Numbered from the stretch's first letter, positions 1 to 8,833 are shown. The stretch is DNA of 54,868 nucleotides from Kamptonema formosum PCC 10802 (GCF_000332335.1 NZ_KB235948.1:5916169-5971036), one strand, 5' to 3'. Program-made: numbers and translations. Notes: generated by a model from the letters alone, not told the origin.

Positions 1-324
1 CCCCGGACAGATTTCTTGGCTCAGATCGTGCCCTTCGACGAATTCTTGAACCAAATAGAATTCCTGATTTTCCTCAAGGTGAGCCAGAAGTCGCGGGATT
101 TGGTCGTGACTTCCCAACTTGTACAGGACTGCCGCTTCCTGATTGAATAACCGGCTCGCGGTTTGCAAAACAAACGGATCGGCAGACTGGGGTTTGAGTT
201 GCTTCACGACGCACAGGGGGCGTGCCGGCATCTGCCGGTCTTCTGCCAGATAGGTCTGGCCAAACCCCCCTCCTCCCAAATGTTTGACAATGTAGTATCG
301 CCCGCCGATAGTTTTTCCCAGCAT
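1..324 (-). CDS. Serine/threonine protein kinase, N-terminal part (cut by window edge)
   Basis: This is the first 108 codons of a Hanks-type Ser/Thr kinase; the rest lies beyond base 1. Translation from the ATG at 324-322 begins MLGKTIGGRYYIVKHLGGGG. It continues with the glycine-rich ATP-binding loop (GGGGFGQTYLAED, about residues 17-29) and the kinase lysine in VVKQL. The FGQTYLAED plus VVKQL pattern is typical of cyanobacterial regulatory kinases, which often carry C-terminal repeat or sensor domains that cannot be seen here. A GGAGG lies 11 bases before the ATG, which supports this start. The spacer upstream (325-937) contains only repeats. The family call is firm; the target and the role are unknown. 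Confidence 0.9.
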   Translation of the reverse strand, partial: MLGKTIGGRYYIVKHLGGGGFGQTYLAEDRQMPARPLCVVKQLKPQSADPFVLQTASRLFNQEAAVLYKLGSHDQIPRLLAHLEENQEFYLVQEFVEGHDLSQEICPG

Positions 325-450
325 CTGCTTTCCGCCTCCTACCCTCACTGATATTGATTTTGCCACAGATGAAAGCCTCTGCCTGCCGGCTGCCGGCGGT
401 CGGGGTGCCTAACAGTCTCTTTCCAATCGCCAGGAACTTGGCTCTTCTCT

Positions 451-695
451 TAGCCCGCGTTGGGCGAAGCCCTTCCCGAAGGGTAGGCGGGCTTCGTCTG
501 TATAGCCGCGATTTCCAAGAGACTGTTGGCGAATTGATGTAGGGTAAGACCCCACCCCCAAGTTTCCTCGTTCCCAGCTCAAGCTTGCAGGAGGAAAAAC
601 CGCGCAGATTGTGAGAGTCTCGCTCCACTCTTAGCCCGCGTTGGGCGAAGCCCTTCCCGCAGGGTAGGCGGGCTTCGTCTGTATAGCCGCGATTT
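451..695. repeat. Direct pair of a ~64-bp hairpin repeat
   Basis: Two nearly identical copies, 451-514 and 632-695, start TAGCCCGCGTTGGGCG and end CTGTATAGCCGCGATTTC. Each folds on itself through AGCCCGC/GCGGGCT. A third, shortened copy is at 43821-43850 and keeps the GCGGGCTTCGTCTGTATAGC end. They lie in the spacer between the porin and kinase genes, and no coding function is visible. Confidence 0.8.
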
Positions 696-733
696 CAATC
701 GCCAGGAACCTGGCCAACTAGCCAGAGCCAGTA

Positions 734-768
734 GTAGGGTGCGTTCCCTCTTAGGGAACGCACCCTAC
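734..768. repeat. Perfect 16-bp inverted repeat with a 3-base loop
   Basis: The left arm GTAGGGTGCGTTCCCT (734-749) is perfectly complementary to the right arm AGGGAACGCACCCTAC (753-768). It lies past the 3' end of the porin gene and upstream of the kinase gene. There is no T-run, so a simple intrinsic terminator is not demonstrated. It looks more like one of the dispersed palindromes common in filamentous cyanobacteria. Confidence 0.75.
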
Positions 769-837
769 CCCTTGTCCGGCGGCGGGCGAGCCGGTAGGGC
801 TAAAGCCCAACTACAAACCTTTTCAGGTTAGGACGTA

Positions 838-909
838 GGACAGGCGTCGCGCTGTAGGCGCTTGCGCCGTGCGCTCTTAGCGCATGCGCCGCTCCGCTAA
901 CGCCTGTCC
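838..909. repeat. Long inverted repeat downstream of the porin gene
   Basis: The ends GGACAGGCGT (838-847) and ACGCCTGTCC (900-909) are perfect complements around a GC-rich core rich in CGC/GCG. It sits 28 bases past the porin stop on the minus strand, so it would form a strong hairpin at the mRNA 3' end. Related sequence occurs inside the element at 34137-34294. Confidence 0.6.
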
Positions 910-937
910 CAAAGACCTGAGGTTCTTCCCGGCACTT

Positions 938-2635
938 TTAGAACCGGAAAGTCGTGCGCAGAACTCCGACCAAGATATCATCGTTCCCCGCATCGTGTTC
1001 CGGATTGATAATGTAAAAGAAGCCGGGTGTTACTGTTATTCTATCACTCACCCGAAACCGGTAGAACGCCTCCAGGTGCAGTGAGGTGTCACTATCTTCC
1101 GTCACCCCATTGCCGGTGCGCAGTTTGGGCGGCTGACCGGCCATAAAGGCGAGCAAGTCCCCTTTGCGCCCAAAGGGATCGGAAAGTTCCAAAGAAAACA
1201 GGTACGTCGTGGTGGTTGCGGAAGCGTCTGATGTGGTAGAATCGGTGAAAATTATCCCGCCCCAAGTCCCGAAGGTGAGGTTGCGAGCCGCACGCCACTG
1301 GAGGGTGCCGCTGACGGCATTAATCTGCACCGGCTCGCCCATCGCCCCAGACGTGTCCGCATTGAAGCTGCCGGTGAACGTATCCAAGCTGCCATTGCGC
1401 GAATAGGCATTAATATAAGCCAAGCCGGTGATAATTTTATCCGCCGGTCGGGTTAAAAGTTGCACGCCCAAAGCGCTGTGGCTAGCTGCAAATACCCCTC
1501 GGCGCTCTTGGGAAGCGTCGGGATCGTTGCTGTCTCGCGTGCCATAAGCCACTTGCAAGCGCATGCGGTCAGAAATCAGCCAGTCCAAACCAACACCGGC
1601 ATCGAGAGCGCCAATTTTGAACAGGGGGCTAGCTTCCGCAAACCGGGAAATCGCACCCCGCCCCGTGTCAAAATAGGGGGAGTTAGCAGTCAGCACGCTG
1701 CTCAGGCTGAAGCCAACCGGCCTGACCGTAAACACAACCCGGTCATTAAAGGCAGCAAACCGGTATTCCAGCAAATCCAGTTGGATTTGATTGTTCGTAT
1801 CCCCCTGATAGGACAGCAGAGTCATATCAGTTCCCAGGGAATTCTGATTGGCGAACCCCCGGTCGGCGACATTCCCCGCGCCCAACTCAATTCGCAGCAA
1901 ATCTTTGCCAGAAAAAGTGCTGACTGTTTGCAACCGCACCAAATTTGTTAAAATGGTGTTAGTCGCACCGTTCCCGGGCGGGCCACCGCCGGTGGCGTCT
2001 GCGAATGCGAATATCACCTCACCGCCCAAAACTGTCGTCGAGGAAGTAATTCGTTGCGACTCCAAAGTGGCGGCGCGGTTTTCCAGGGTGGTGACTCGAC
2101 CGCGCAAAGCAGCCAGTTCCGTCCCAAATTCTTCCTGCAGCTGGCGGACGGTGGCGAGGTCTTGCTGCGTGATAAAATCCGCAGTTGAGACGGCTTGTGG
2201 GATCAGCTGGGTGATGCGCTCCAAACAAGCGTTCAAACCGGCAGCAAACTCGTATCGAGTCATGGCGCGATTCCCCCGGAAAGTCCCGTCTGGGTAGCCG
2301 GCAATGCACCCGTAGCGCTCTACCAAGTTTTGCAGCGCCCCAAAAGCCCAGTCTGCCGGCTGCACGTCTGACAGCTGGGACACCGACGTCACTTGAGCCA
2401 TTGGGTCATCTGGCGCACCGGCTGCATCTGGATCGCCGGCATGAAGCGGTTCAGGGGAAATTTCGCCCACGTCTGGGGGAGCCGAAACCTCACCGGCAGG
2501 AATCAGTTCAGCCACCGCTGGAGTTGCAGCAATGGGAGCCGTTTCTGTCAGAGGTGCCGGTGTTTCCGGAGTGGGGAGGTGTGAGAATTCTGCTGACAGC
2601 TCTTGCGGGGAGCCAGTTGGGGGGTTTGCCCCCAT
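938..2635 (-). CDS. SLH-domain OprB-type outer membrane porin (body)
   Basis: Cyanobacterial outer-membrane porin of the SLH-OprB family. A Pro/Ala-rich linker (residues 1-80) is followed by one SLH domain (about 85-140, with YPDGTFRG and MTRYEFAAGL) that binds the cell-wall layer. A short coiled coil follows (about 155-195), then a beta-barrel (about 200-565) ending in the aromatic FRF expected of outer-membrane proteins. Homologues move ions and small solutes. The ORF itself has no signal peptide. A complete one is encoded upstream in the same frame (ATG at 2794) but is separated by a TAA at 2683-2681. Translation from 2635 alone would give a cytosolic protein, so the gene is either inactivated, read through, or affected by a sequence error. 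Confidence 0.88.
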   Translation of the reverse strand: MGANPPTGSPQELSAEFSHLPTPETPAPLTETAPIAATPAVAELIPAGEVSAPPDVGEISPEPLHAGDPDAAGAPDDPMAQVTSVSQLSDVQPADWAFGALQNLVERYGCIAGYPDGTFRGNRAMTRYEFAAGLNACLERITQLIPQAVSTADFITQQDLATVRQLQEEFGTELAALRGRVTTLENRAATLESQRITSSTTVLGGEVIFAFADATGGGPPGNGATNTILTNLVRLQTVSTFSGKDLLRIELGAGNVADRGFANQNSLGTDMTLLSYQGDTNNQIQLDLLEYRFAAFNDRVVFTVRPVGFSLSSVLTANSPYFDTGRGAISRFAEASPLFKIGALDAGVGLDWLISDRMRLQVAYGTRDSNDPDASQERRGVFAASHSALGVQLLTRPADKIITGLAYINAYSRNGSLDTFTGSFNADTSGAMGEPVQINAVSGTLQWRAARNLTFGTWGGIIFTDSTTSDASATTTTYLFSLELSDPFGRKGDLLAFMAGQPPKLRTGNGVTEDSDTSLHLEAFYRFRVSDRITVTPGFFYIINPEHDAGNDDILVGVLRTTFRF

Positions 2636-2680
2636 AAAGTGCCGTTTATCTAACCCATAAAATTTGCGCGGTTTCAGATT

Positions 2681-2794
2681 TTATTTAACAGCAGTCGGTT
2701 CTGCTGGGGTTAGCTGTTCAGGCGAACCCGCCAAGGCTGCCGGTGCGGACACCAGCAATAATAAAAGACCGGACAAACAATGTTTCACACCCAT
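2681..2794 (-). CDS. Signal-peptide ORF in frame with the porin, ended by TAA
   Basis: A 37-codon ORF starts at the ATG at 2794-2792, preceded by a good GAGGAG ribosome-binding site. The peptide has a basic N-terminus (MGVKHC), a leucine-rich core (SGLLLLLVSA) and an APAALA cleavage motif, so it is a textbook Sec signal peptide. It ends VK then TAA. The distance from 2794 to the ATG at 2635 is 159 bases (53 codons), so it is in register with the porin and all 53 codons are open except this one stop. The natural reading is a single ancestral gene, 938-2794. Confidence 0.8.
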   Translation of the reverse strand: MGVKHCLSGLLLLLVSAPAALAGSPEQLTPAEPTAVK

Positions 2795-2972
2795 ATTTGC
2801 TCCTCACACCCATGAACCCAAACACTAGAAGTATAGGGAAGAGTCTCCTTCCTGTAAAGACCCTGCTTGCCAGAATGTTGGTTTTCCCTGACGGTGCCGG
2901 CATCAGTAAACTGCCGGCGATCGAGGAACCCCTCCGCGCCGCATACCGCCGCACCGGCATCTTGCCTGGTGG

Positions 2973-3005
2973 AGAAACCCGGTTTCTTAAAGAAACCGGG
3001 TTTCT
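2973..3005. repeat. AGAAACC-GGTTTCT palindrome
   Basis: Two arms of AGAAACC/GGTTTCT type joined by TTAA. The same palindrome forms the core of the elements at 23458-23564 and 27280-27375, and half-copies occur near 14731, 32899 and 34368. Here it lies just past the protease stop codon, so it may also shape the 3' end of that mRNA. Confidence 0.75.
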
Positions 3006-3012
3006 GGGGTGC

Positions 3013-4254
3013 CTATTCGCAGCGCTCGTCTATCAAGAGACTGCCCTGACCGCCTGACGGGCACAATCGCAGCTGATTTTTCAACCCAAAAGAAAAGAGC
3101 TTATAGATATCATCCACCTCATCCTTTGGGTCTTCAAACCCATCTGATTTGGCATCAAATTCCACCTTGCCACTAGCTTGAGCGATTGCCGGCATCCCCC
3201 CAGGGGATTGGCCCTTGCTAATCAACTCGGCAGAAGGGGGATTGAGGTTGAAAGGCAAATTCAGCCCCACCCGTTTGATGAGTTCGAGCGCAAAATTCAG
3301 CTGCTGAGAGCTGCTAAACTGTAGATTAAAGCTGCTAAAGTCAAGGGGTTTGGAACCTGATGATGGTCTGTCCGCAGACTCCAACTTCGTTCCCGATTCA
3401 ATTTGAATATTGCCCCCACAAGCTGGCTTATTTCTGCTCCCAATACCGTGACTGCCAACCACGCGCCCGTTTGTGTCGAATACCGGACCGCCACTCATAC
3501 CGGGGCGAGTGTTATCCGTATAAAATATGCTGTAGCCCCAATTCTGCTCGGCGTCGGGATTCACCTTTCCCGTCACCGGTCCCCAAGCTAAACGCCTTTG
3601 CCGGCGAGACACTTTAGCGTTACCGCATATCGGGGTGCCATCTGGATTTTGCCCGATAGCTTCTTTTTCCGGATCTGGCCAGCCGGAGATATAAACCGTG
3701 TCGCCTATATTGACCTCATCCGCATTTCCCAGGGAGGCGACGGCATAGTCTTTATCGCTCTCAAAGCTGACAGCAGCGATATCGATACCTCTGATATCGT
3801 TGCCAGGAAGCCGGCAGCCAAATCTTACCAAAGCCGCCGGCACTCCATTCCCGCTGAGCGGGCACCCCCTGCTATCATTAATTTGTTTAACTTGGTGAAC
3901 TTGCCGGTCCCAAGTGCGAATCCCAAAGGGCGTATTATTACCAACGAATCTTTGGGGAAAGTTATGGGCAACAGTTAAAACGTAGTAGGTTTTTCCCTGT
4001 CTGGCGAAAATCACCCCTGAACCGGGATTCCAGACTCCTTCCTTATTTTTTTCGCTCGCCAAAGGGTTGTTGCGATTGTTCTCGATTTCTTGAATTAATT
4101 CTGGCGTCAGTCCGGGTGCGATCAGCACCGTAGTTTGCCGCGCTATCGAATTAATCTCCTCTGTGGAAAGACCGGCAAACGCTGGGGTAGCTGCCAGTCC
4201 CCCCAGCAGAATTCCTCCCAGACATCTCAGAATCAGCTGTTTTGCAGACAACAT
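3013..4254 (-). CDS. Secreted trypsin-like serine protease
   Basis: S1-type serine protease with an N-terminal signal peptide ending ATPAFA. The catalytic triad is visible: His in TVAHN (about residue 97-99), Asp in GIDIAAV (about 158-160) and Ser in GMSGGP (about 254-256). The C-terminal ~120 residues form no domain I recognise. Cyanobacterial S1 proteases of this kind act in the periplasm or outside the cell; the substrate is unknown. I chose the ATG at 4254 over the GTG at 4260 because GGAG lies at the right distance from the ATG and overlaps the GTG. A sigma70-like promoter lies about 50 bases upstream (4302-4331). Confidence 0.85.
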   Translation of the reverse strand: MLSAKQLILRCLGGILLGGLAATPAFAGLSTEEINSIARQTTVLIAPGLTPELIQEIENNRNNPLASEKNKEGVWNPGSGVIFARQGKTYYVLTVAHNFPQRFVGNNTPFGIRTWDRQVHQVKQINDSRGCPLSGNGVPAALVRFGCRLPGNDIRGIDIAAVSFESDKDYAVASLGNADEVNIGDTVYISGWPDPEKEAIGQNPDGTPICGNAKVSRRQRRLAWGPVTGKVNPDAEQNWGYSIFYTDNTRPGMSGGPVFDTNGRVVGSHGIGSRNKPACGGNIQIESGTKLESADRPSSGSKPLDFSSFNLQFSSSQQLNFALELIKRVGLNLPFNLNPPSAELISKGQSPGGMPAIAQASGKVEFDAKSDGFEDPKDEVDDIYKLFSFGLKNQLRLCPSGGQGSLLIDERCE

Positions 4255-4301
4255 ATTCACTCCAATTTAGCTTAACTTACCAAATTAAAGAAGTACCTCA
4301 A

Positions 4302-4331
4302 ATTATGACACACCCACCGGCACAAAGTCAA
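4302..4331 (-). promoter_or_regulatory. Candidate sigma70 promoter of the protease gene
   Basis: On the minus strand TTGACT (4331-4326) and CATAAT (4307-4302) each match the consensus hexamer at 5 of 6 positions and are 18 bases apart. The -10 box ends about 48 bases before the protease ATG. Confidence 0.45.
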
Positions 4332-4522
4332 CCGGCCTTGAGCGAGACTGACTGGCCAGCCGGCCTTGAGCGGCGCAGGAACTTCCCCTCTGAGGATTCT
4401 TTAACAGATGTAAAGAATTGTAAAACCGATGGAACGAGTGGGAGAGGGGAAGAATATGCAGGACCTCTGCATCAGATGCGGGAGAGCTGTTCCCTAAGGG
4501 AACAGCCCACCGGCACGCGGAA

Positions 4523-6358
4523 TTACAAGTAATACCTAACCGTTGTGACAACGCGACTTTTCTTAGCCACCAAAGCAGCCTTCAAGAACAAAGTGGTTTG
4601 GTTGTGCAGCAGCCCCTCCCACCAGTTGCGGGTCACAAAAGCCGGAATAATCACCGTACAAAAAACGCCCGGGTAACGCGCTTCAAACTCTCCGACAAAA
4701 TTGATGAGAATCGACACCAATGAGCGATAAGGCGAGTCGAGAATTACCAAAGGAATATCTGGCTCCATCTGCTGCCATCGCTGTTGCAGTTTTTCCCGGT
4801 CTGTAGAGCCAATATCGACATGAACGGCTACAATTTCATCTGCAATACTGCGGGCGTAGTCGAGAGCTTCTAGTGTGCCCCGGTTCAGTTGCCCCACCAC
4901 AACTACTGCGGGGTGAGTGACGACATCTGCTTTAGGTCTGGGGATATAACTCCGAGGGGGTACGCCCTGAATGCTGAGGCGTTGCGCCACATATTTATAG
5001 TGCCGTCCAATCACTAAAAACAGGCTCACCACCACAGGAATTGCCACCACGACTAACCAAGCTCCCAACCGGAACTTCGTTGTGACAATCACGCCCAGCA
5101 CGCCCAGCGTAGCAAGAGAACCCAAGGCATTCATAAGGGCGCTAGCACGCCATCCGGATGTCCGCTCTTTGAACCAGTGAACGACCATCCCAGCTTGGGA
5201 GAGGGTAAAAGAAGTGAACACGCCTACGGCATAGAGGGGGATAACGGCGTTCACTTGCCCTCGGAAAATAACAATCAGCAAAGCAGCCCAGAGGCTGAGC
5301 AAAACAATGCCGTTGGAATAGACGAGGCGCTCGCCCAGCAGCGCTAACTGTCGGGGCAGAAACCCATCGCGAGCGAGGAAATAGCACAGTCTGGGGAAGT
5401 CGGCAAAGCTGGTATTGGCTGCTAAGAGCAAGATTAACAGCGTGGCCACTTGGATAAAGTAGTAAAACGGGCTGTTGCCGACAATCTGGCGTCCCAACAG
5501 AGAAACGGCGGTTTGTCCCTCTTCTGGAATAATGTGATAAGCGTTAGCCAGGTAACTGATTCCCAAAAACATCGCCCCCAGAATCCCACCCATGTACAGC
5601 AGTGTCAGGCGGGCATTTTTCCACTCGGGAGGCTTAAATGCCAAGACCCCATCCGATATGGCTTCCACTCCTGTCATGGCTGTACAGCCGGCAGAAAAGG
5701 CTCTCAAAATGAGAAATAAACTCACCGGCTCGACCCCTGTAATTGCGCGAGAGGGCGGCGGAATGTGTCCGGTGGCCTGCTGGTATAGACCCATGCCAAT
5801 CAGGACAAAAATACTCCCGACAAAGGCATAAGTAGGAATCATAAACAGCTTTCCGGACTCCCGGACGCCCCGCAGATTCGCTACCATCAGTAAGAAAATG
5901 AAAATCACGCACAGCTCTACGGTGAACTTTTGCAGTGCGGGAATCGCTGAGGTGAGGGCGGCTGTGCCGGCGGACACACTCACCGTTACTGTCAGGATGT
6001 AGTCAATCATCAGCGAAGCCCCTGCGATTAACCCAGGTAACAGACCCAGGTTCTCGCGTGCGACAATGTAAGAGCCGCCGCCTTTGGGATAGGCTCGTAT
6101 GGTCTGCCGGTAAGAAAGCACGACCACGGAGAGCAGCAGGACAATCGCAAAAGCAATGGGCAAAGACCAACCGAGCGCAGCACTGCCAGCAGCCACCAGA
6201 ACCAGCAGGATTTCTTCCGTCGCGTAGGCAACGGACGAGAGCGCATCCGAGGACAGGACCGCCAGCGCTGCGGCGTTGGTCAATCGCTCCTCAGTGTGAG
6301 CGCTAGTCGGTAGGGATCGGCCCAGTAAAAATCGCTTCAGCCGAGAATATAAGGCCAT
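4523..6358 (-). CDS. APC-superfamily permease, KimA-like (potassium/amino acid uptake)
   Basis: A 611-residue inner-membrane transporter. The segment SSDALSSVAYATEE (residues 36-49) and about twelve hydrophobic helices up to ~residue 460 are typical of the APC branch that contains Bacillus KimA (YdaO), a high-affinity potassium-proton symporter of nearly the same length. The last ~130 residues are a cytosolic domain with the VVVGQLNRGTLEAL motif, as in KimA. KimA is controlled by c-di-AMP in Bacillus. No convincing ydaO riboswitch consensus is present in the 268-base leader here, though an inverted repeat is (6515-6559). An amino acid substrate cannot be excluded from sequence alone. Confidence 0.8.
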   Translation of the reverse strand: MALYSRLKRFLLGRSLPTSAHTEERLTNAAALAVLSSDALSSVAYATEEILLVLVAAGSAALGWSLPIAFAIVLLLSVVVLSYRQTIRAYPKGGGSYIVARENLGLLPGLIAGASLMIDYILTVTVSVSAGTAALTSAIPALQKFTVELCVIFIFLLMVANLRGVRESGKLFMIPTYAFVGSIFVLIGMGLYQQATGHIPPPSRAITGVEPVSLFLILRAFSAGCTAMTGVEAISDGVLAFKPPEWKNARLTLLYMGGILGAMFLGISYLANAYHIIPEEGQTAVSLLGRQIVGNSPFYYFIQVATLLILLLAANTSFADFPRLCYFLARDGFLPRQLALLGERLVYSNGIVLLSLWAALLIVIFRGQVNAVIPLYAVGVFTSFTLSQAGMVVHWFKERTSGWRASALMNALGSLATLGVLGVIVTTKFRLGAWLVVVAIPVVVSLFLVIGRHYKYVAQRLSIQGVPPRSYIPRPKADVVTHPAVVVVGQLNRGTLEALDYARSIADEIVAVHVDIGSTDREKLQQRWQQMEPDIPLVILDSPYRSLVSILINFVGEFEARYPGVFCTVIIPAFVTRNWWEGLLHNQTTLFLKAALVAKKSRVVTTVRYYL

Positions 6359-6514
6359 AGAAACTGCACCTGTGTTCGTTTATCTGTCCACTCAGTCGGG
6401 GACAAGGATATTGAAATTTTGGCAGATTCGGTAGCAATTGACCTAACGGGCCAGAACGATTGGTTGGCCCTTCTCAAAGCGAGGGCTGAGTGCCGCGCTA
6501 TTTTGCCCACCGGC

Positions 6515-6559
6515 AGCTGGCGCGGCTGATTTGTCCCGTGGTGCCAGTCGCCGCCAGCT
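6515..6559. repeat. Inverted repeat in the leader of the KimA-like gene
   Basis: AGCTGGCG (6515-6522) pairs with CGCCAGCT (6552-6559), flanked by further CCGG-type complementarity. It lies about 160-200 bases before the permease start, inside the 6359-6626 spacer, which contains no gene. It may be an mRNA leader structure or the tail of the upstream DUF4435 transcript. Confidence 0.4.
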
Positions 6560-6626
6560 CTCACCGGCTAGCTTTTGTCCCAGGCAGCCGGTGAAACTCA
6601 ATATTTGTATCGATTGCCACAGAATA

Positions 6627-7493
6627 TCAGATCACTGTAGGGAGAACCTTGAACGGTTGATTCGCTCTCTCCCACTCCTGAATTGCTGCGTGAAGTTGTG
6701 CCCTCCAGAAGTGCGCTCGCTCATACGCCAGTCGCAAGTCTTTTTCCAGCCTCTCTGGCTTCACGTCACTGGCGTTGTTTGTCCCCAGTAACTTACAAAG
6801 CCCTATCGATAGAATTTCAATTAGGTCGTGACCACAACAGACATCCCAAGCGTCATGTGCGTCGCTTTTCAACCCGTCCATCTTGTTTTTAATCTCTCGC
6901 TCAACAAGGGCAGGTTTTTGTGACGTGTTTTTCACGGTTTTAATCAAAGCTGACTTATCCACAGCCAAGCTTTTACTGTCCAGGAATTTCGCAAAAGATA
7001 GTCCCTCAAATTTCAGAGACAGATTATCTTTCAAGGAAACCCATCGCAAGTAACCAATGGGCGAGCCGGCGTCAATCAGTATAAGGCGGACATCCTTACC
7101 GGCACTCCCAGTCACTCTCTTAATTTTCTCTTCAGAACTGTGTTCTGCAAGAACTTTCTCAAGCGCCGGTGATTGAAGGAGCATAGTTTCCAGATCGTGA
7201 GTGTCCGTTAAGAGCAAGTTTGGGCTAGATGGTACAGTTCCCTCCAGTCTGGAGAAATCCGCATCTACAATCGCCAGCACGCCGGCGAAATTATCCTGCT
7301 CAAGGATGTCTAGCGCTTCAACAGCCATCTCTTTATTATAAGCATTCTCTACCTGACACTTCTCCCTGTCCACCAAGTGATTGAATACTCGCGCATCCGT
7401 ATCTCCCTCAACAATTAAAAAAGAGCCATCGTGTTGGCTGCGCTGCATACGGATTTTGTTAGCAGTGCGAGCTGCGGTAATATATTCTCTCAT
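6627..7493 (-). CDS. DUF4435 (TOPRIM-like) protein, candidate PARIS effector AriB
   Basis: A 288-residue DUF4435 protein. The TOPRIM-like acidic signature is visible: Glu29 in LIVEGDTDARVF, and Asp77/Asp79 in AIVDADFS. In PARIS phage-defence systems the DUF4435 protein AriB is held by the ATPase AriA and released when a phage anti-restriction protein is sensed; it then acts as a nuclease, reported to cut tRNA. This gene starts with ATG overlapping the TGA of the ATPase gene (ATGA, 7490-7493), so the two are translationally coupled. The pair is visibly more AT-rich than its neighbours, suggesting acquisition by transfer. The domain call is strong; the PARIS assignment is inference from domain pairing, order and size. 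Confidence 0.8.
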   Translation of the reverse strand: MREYITAARTANKIRMQRSQHDGSFLIVEGDTDARVFNHLVDREKCQVENAYNKEMAVEALDILEQDNFAGVLAIVDADFSRLEGTVPSSPNLLLTDTHDLETMLLQSPALEKVLAEHSSEEKIKRVTGSAGKDVRLILIDAGSPIGYLRWVSLKDNLSLKFEGLSFAKFLDSKSLAVDKSALIKTVKNTSQKPALVEREIKNKMDGLKSDAHDAWDVCCGHDLIEILSIGLCKLLGTNNASDVKPERLEKDLRLAYERAHFWRAQLHAAIQEWERANQPFKVLPTVI

Positions 7494-8833
7494 TCAGCCG
7501 GCCCCTTCAACTCCACTGTCAAATCCCAGCGGTCGTTTATAATATCTGGAGAGTGGGTGGCTATCAGCACATCAAAATTTGCCAGCTGAATGATTGCTTG
7601 CAAATCCTTGAGAAACTGCACTTGCCAAGCGACATGCAATGAAAGTTCTGGCTCGTCAATGAGAATCAGCGAATTAGGCTGGACTTTGAAGAGCAACTCG
7701 TAAAGCATAACCAGTTCGTGCTGCTCTCCCGAAGATAGGTCTGTGGGCGACAGTAGCTTGCCATCAGCCGTCGTAAAGGTAAACCCTTTTTCTTTACTGA
7801 CAGCCATCTTTTTATATAGAAAGCGCTCGTTAATGATTCTTTTGAGCAGCTCTATTTTACTAGATAGCTCATTAAAAACGCTCAGCTTTTTTTCTACATC
7901 TCCTGCATAAACTGACAAAATGCTTATCGTTCGCTCATCGATTCGGTCATCTACTTGTAAATCAGTGTTTTCGTCTTTCTCTAAGAGTCCAGCCTCTCTT
8001 ATCCGAGAGCGCTTCTCCTCCAACTCACTTAATTTATTCCGAATTTTTTCCTCCGTTAAATCAGAGGTAGCTTTGTAGTTGACCACTCGGGCCGGAAAAG
8101 TCCTGTCCAGTGATTGAGACAGGGCACCATATTCAGCCAGATTTTTTTGAATGTTTTTTGCGAGCTCCTTCGTATAGGTAGACACAGACGGAATCATTGA
8201 GTAACTTCTCGCCGGATATATCGCTATCCTGCGAACATCTGCATCTGAAATACTTAACAGACGCTGGGCTTCTACAAACCGAACATTGATGAGGCTTTTC
8301 AGTTCTGACAGCCACTTTGGCTCTTTTTTTACTCCTGTTATATTTTCTGGCACCACGTTCCCAAAACGGGATAACACTTCTTCTAAATAAAGCTCTTCAT
8401 CAGTGGGTAAATATAGCCATTTACTTTGGCCTATCCGCTCCAGTCCCGGAACTCTAGTTTCGATTATTTCTAAATAAAAACCAATTTTTTTGGAATTAGC
8501 CAAGGACTCCGGCGAGAAAGTATTGGGTTTTGAACCAGGTCGGTTAAATTCAAACACGGGCTTGCTTATGTTTTCATTTTCACTAGAGCTCACCACAGAT
8601 TTAGTCACTCTAAGATAGCTCCCTTCATCAAAGGCTATCCTGAACTCCATAAAGGGAATACTGCCAAACTCTGAATAGCGGGAATTGAACAGTCCATTAA
8701 TCATCCTGAGTAAAGCAGTTTTCCCAAAACCGTTTGGCCCGTGAAGGATAGTTATCCGCTCTTCCATGTTCAGAGGGATGGTGTGGTCAAATGATCCAAA
8801 CAGCTTGGACACTGAAATTTGTTGGATTCTCAT
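7490..8833 (-). CDS. AAA/ABC-type ATPase, candidate PARIS sensor AriA
   Basis: A 447-residue ABC-type (AAA_15/AAA_21, RecF/OLD-like) ATPase. Walker A is GPNGFGKT (residues 32-39). The signature motif LSSGEQ is at about 366-371, Walker B ILIDEPELSLH at about 390-400, and the switch histidine in THSPDII at about 426-433. The middle (~200-340) is charged and partly helical, as expected of a short coiled-coil insertion. The same architecture is found in AriA of PARIS and in other ATPase/TOPRIM defence pairs. The gene is AT-rich and is followed by the overlapping DUF4435 gene. The start is ATG at 8833. Less likely alternatives are a housekeeping RecF-like protein or a different OLD-family system. 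Confidence 0.82.
   Translation of the reverse strand: MRIQQISVSKLFGSFDHTIPLNMEERITILHGPNGFGKTALLRMINGLFNSRYSEFGSIPFMEFRIAFDEGSYLRVTKSVVSSSENENISKPVFEFNRPGSKPNTFSPESLANSKKIGFYLEIIETRVPGLERIGQSKWLYLPTDEELYLEEVLSRFGNVVPENITGVKKEPKWLSELKSLINVRFVEAQRLLSISDADVRRIAIYPARSYSMIPSVSTYTKELAKNIQKNLAEYGALSQSLDRTFPARVVNYKATSDLTEEKIRNKLSELEEKRSRIREAGLLEKDENTDLQVDDRIDERTISILSVYAGDVEKKLSVFNELSSKIELLKRIINERFLYKKMAVSKEKGFTFTTADGKLLSPTDLSSGEQHELVMLYELLFKVQPNSLILIDEPELSLHVAWQVQFLKDLQAIIQLANFDVLIATHSPDIINDRWDLTVELKGPAE

Noticed and set aside
6359-6626. ydaO c-di-AMP riboswitch
   Set aside because: Looked for because the gene is KimA-like, but the conserved core pattern of that riboswitch is not recognisable here.
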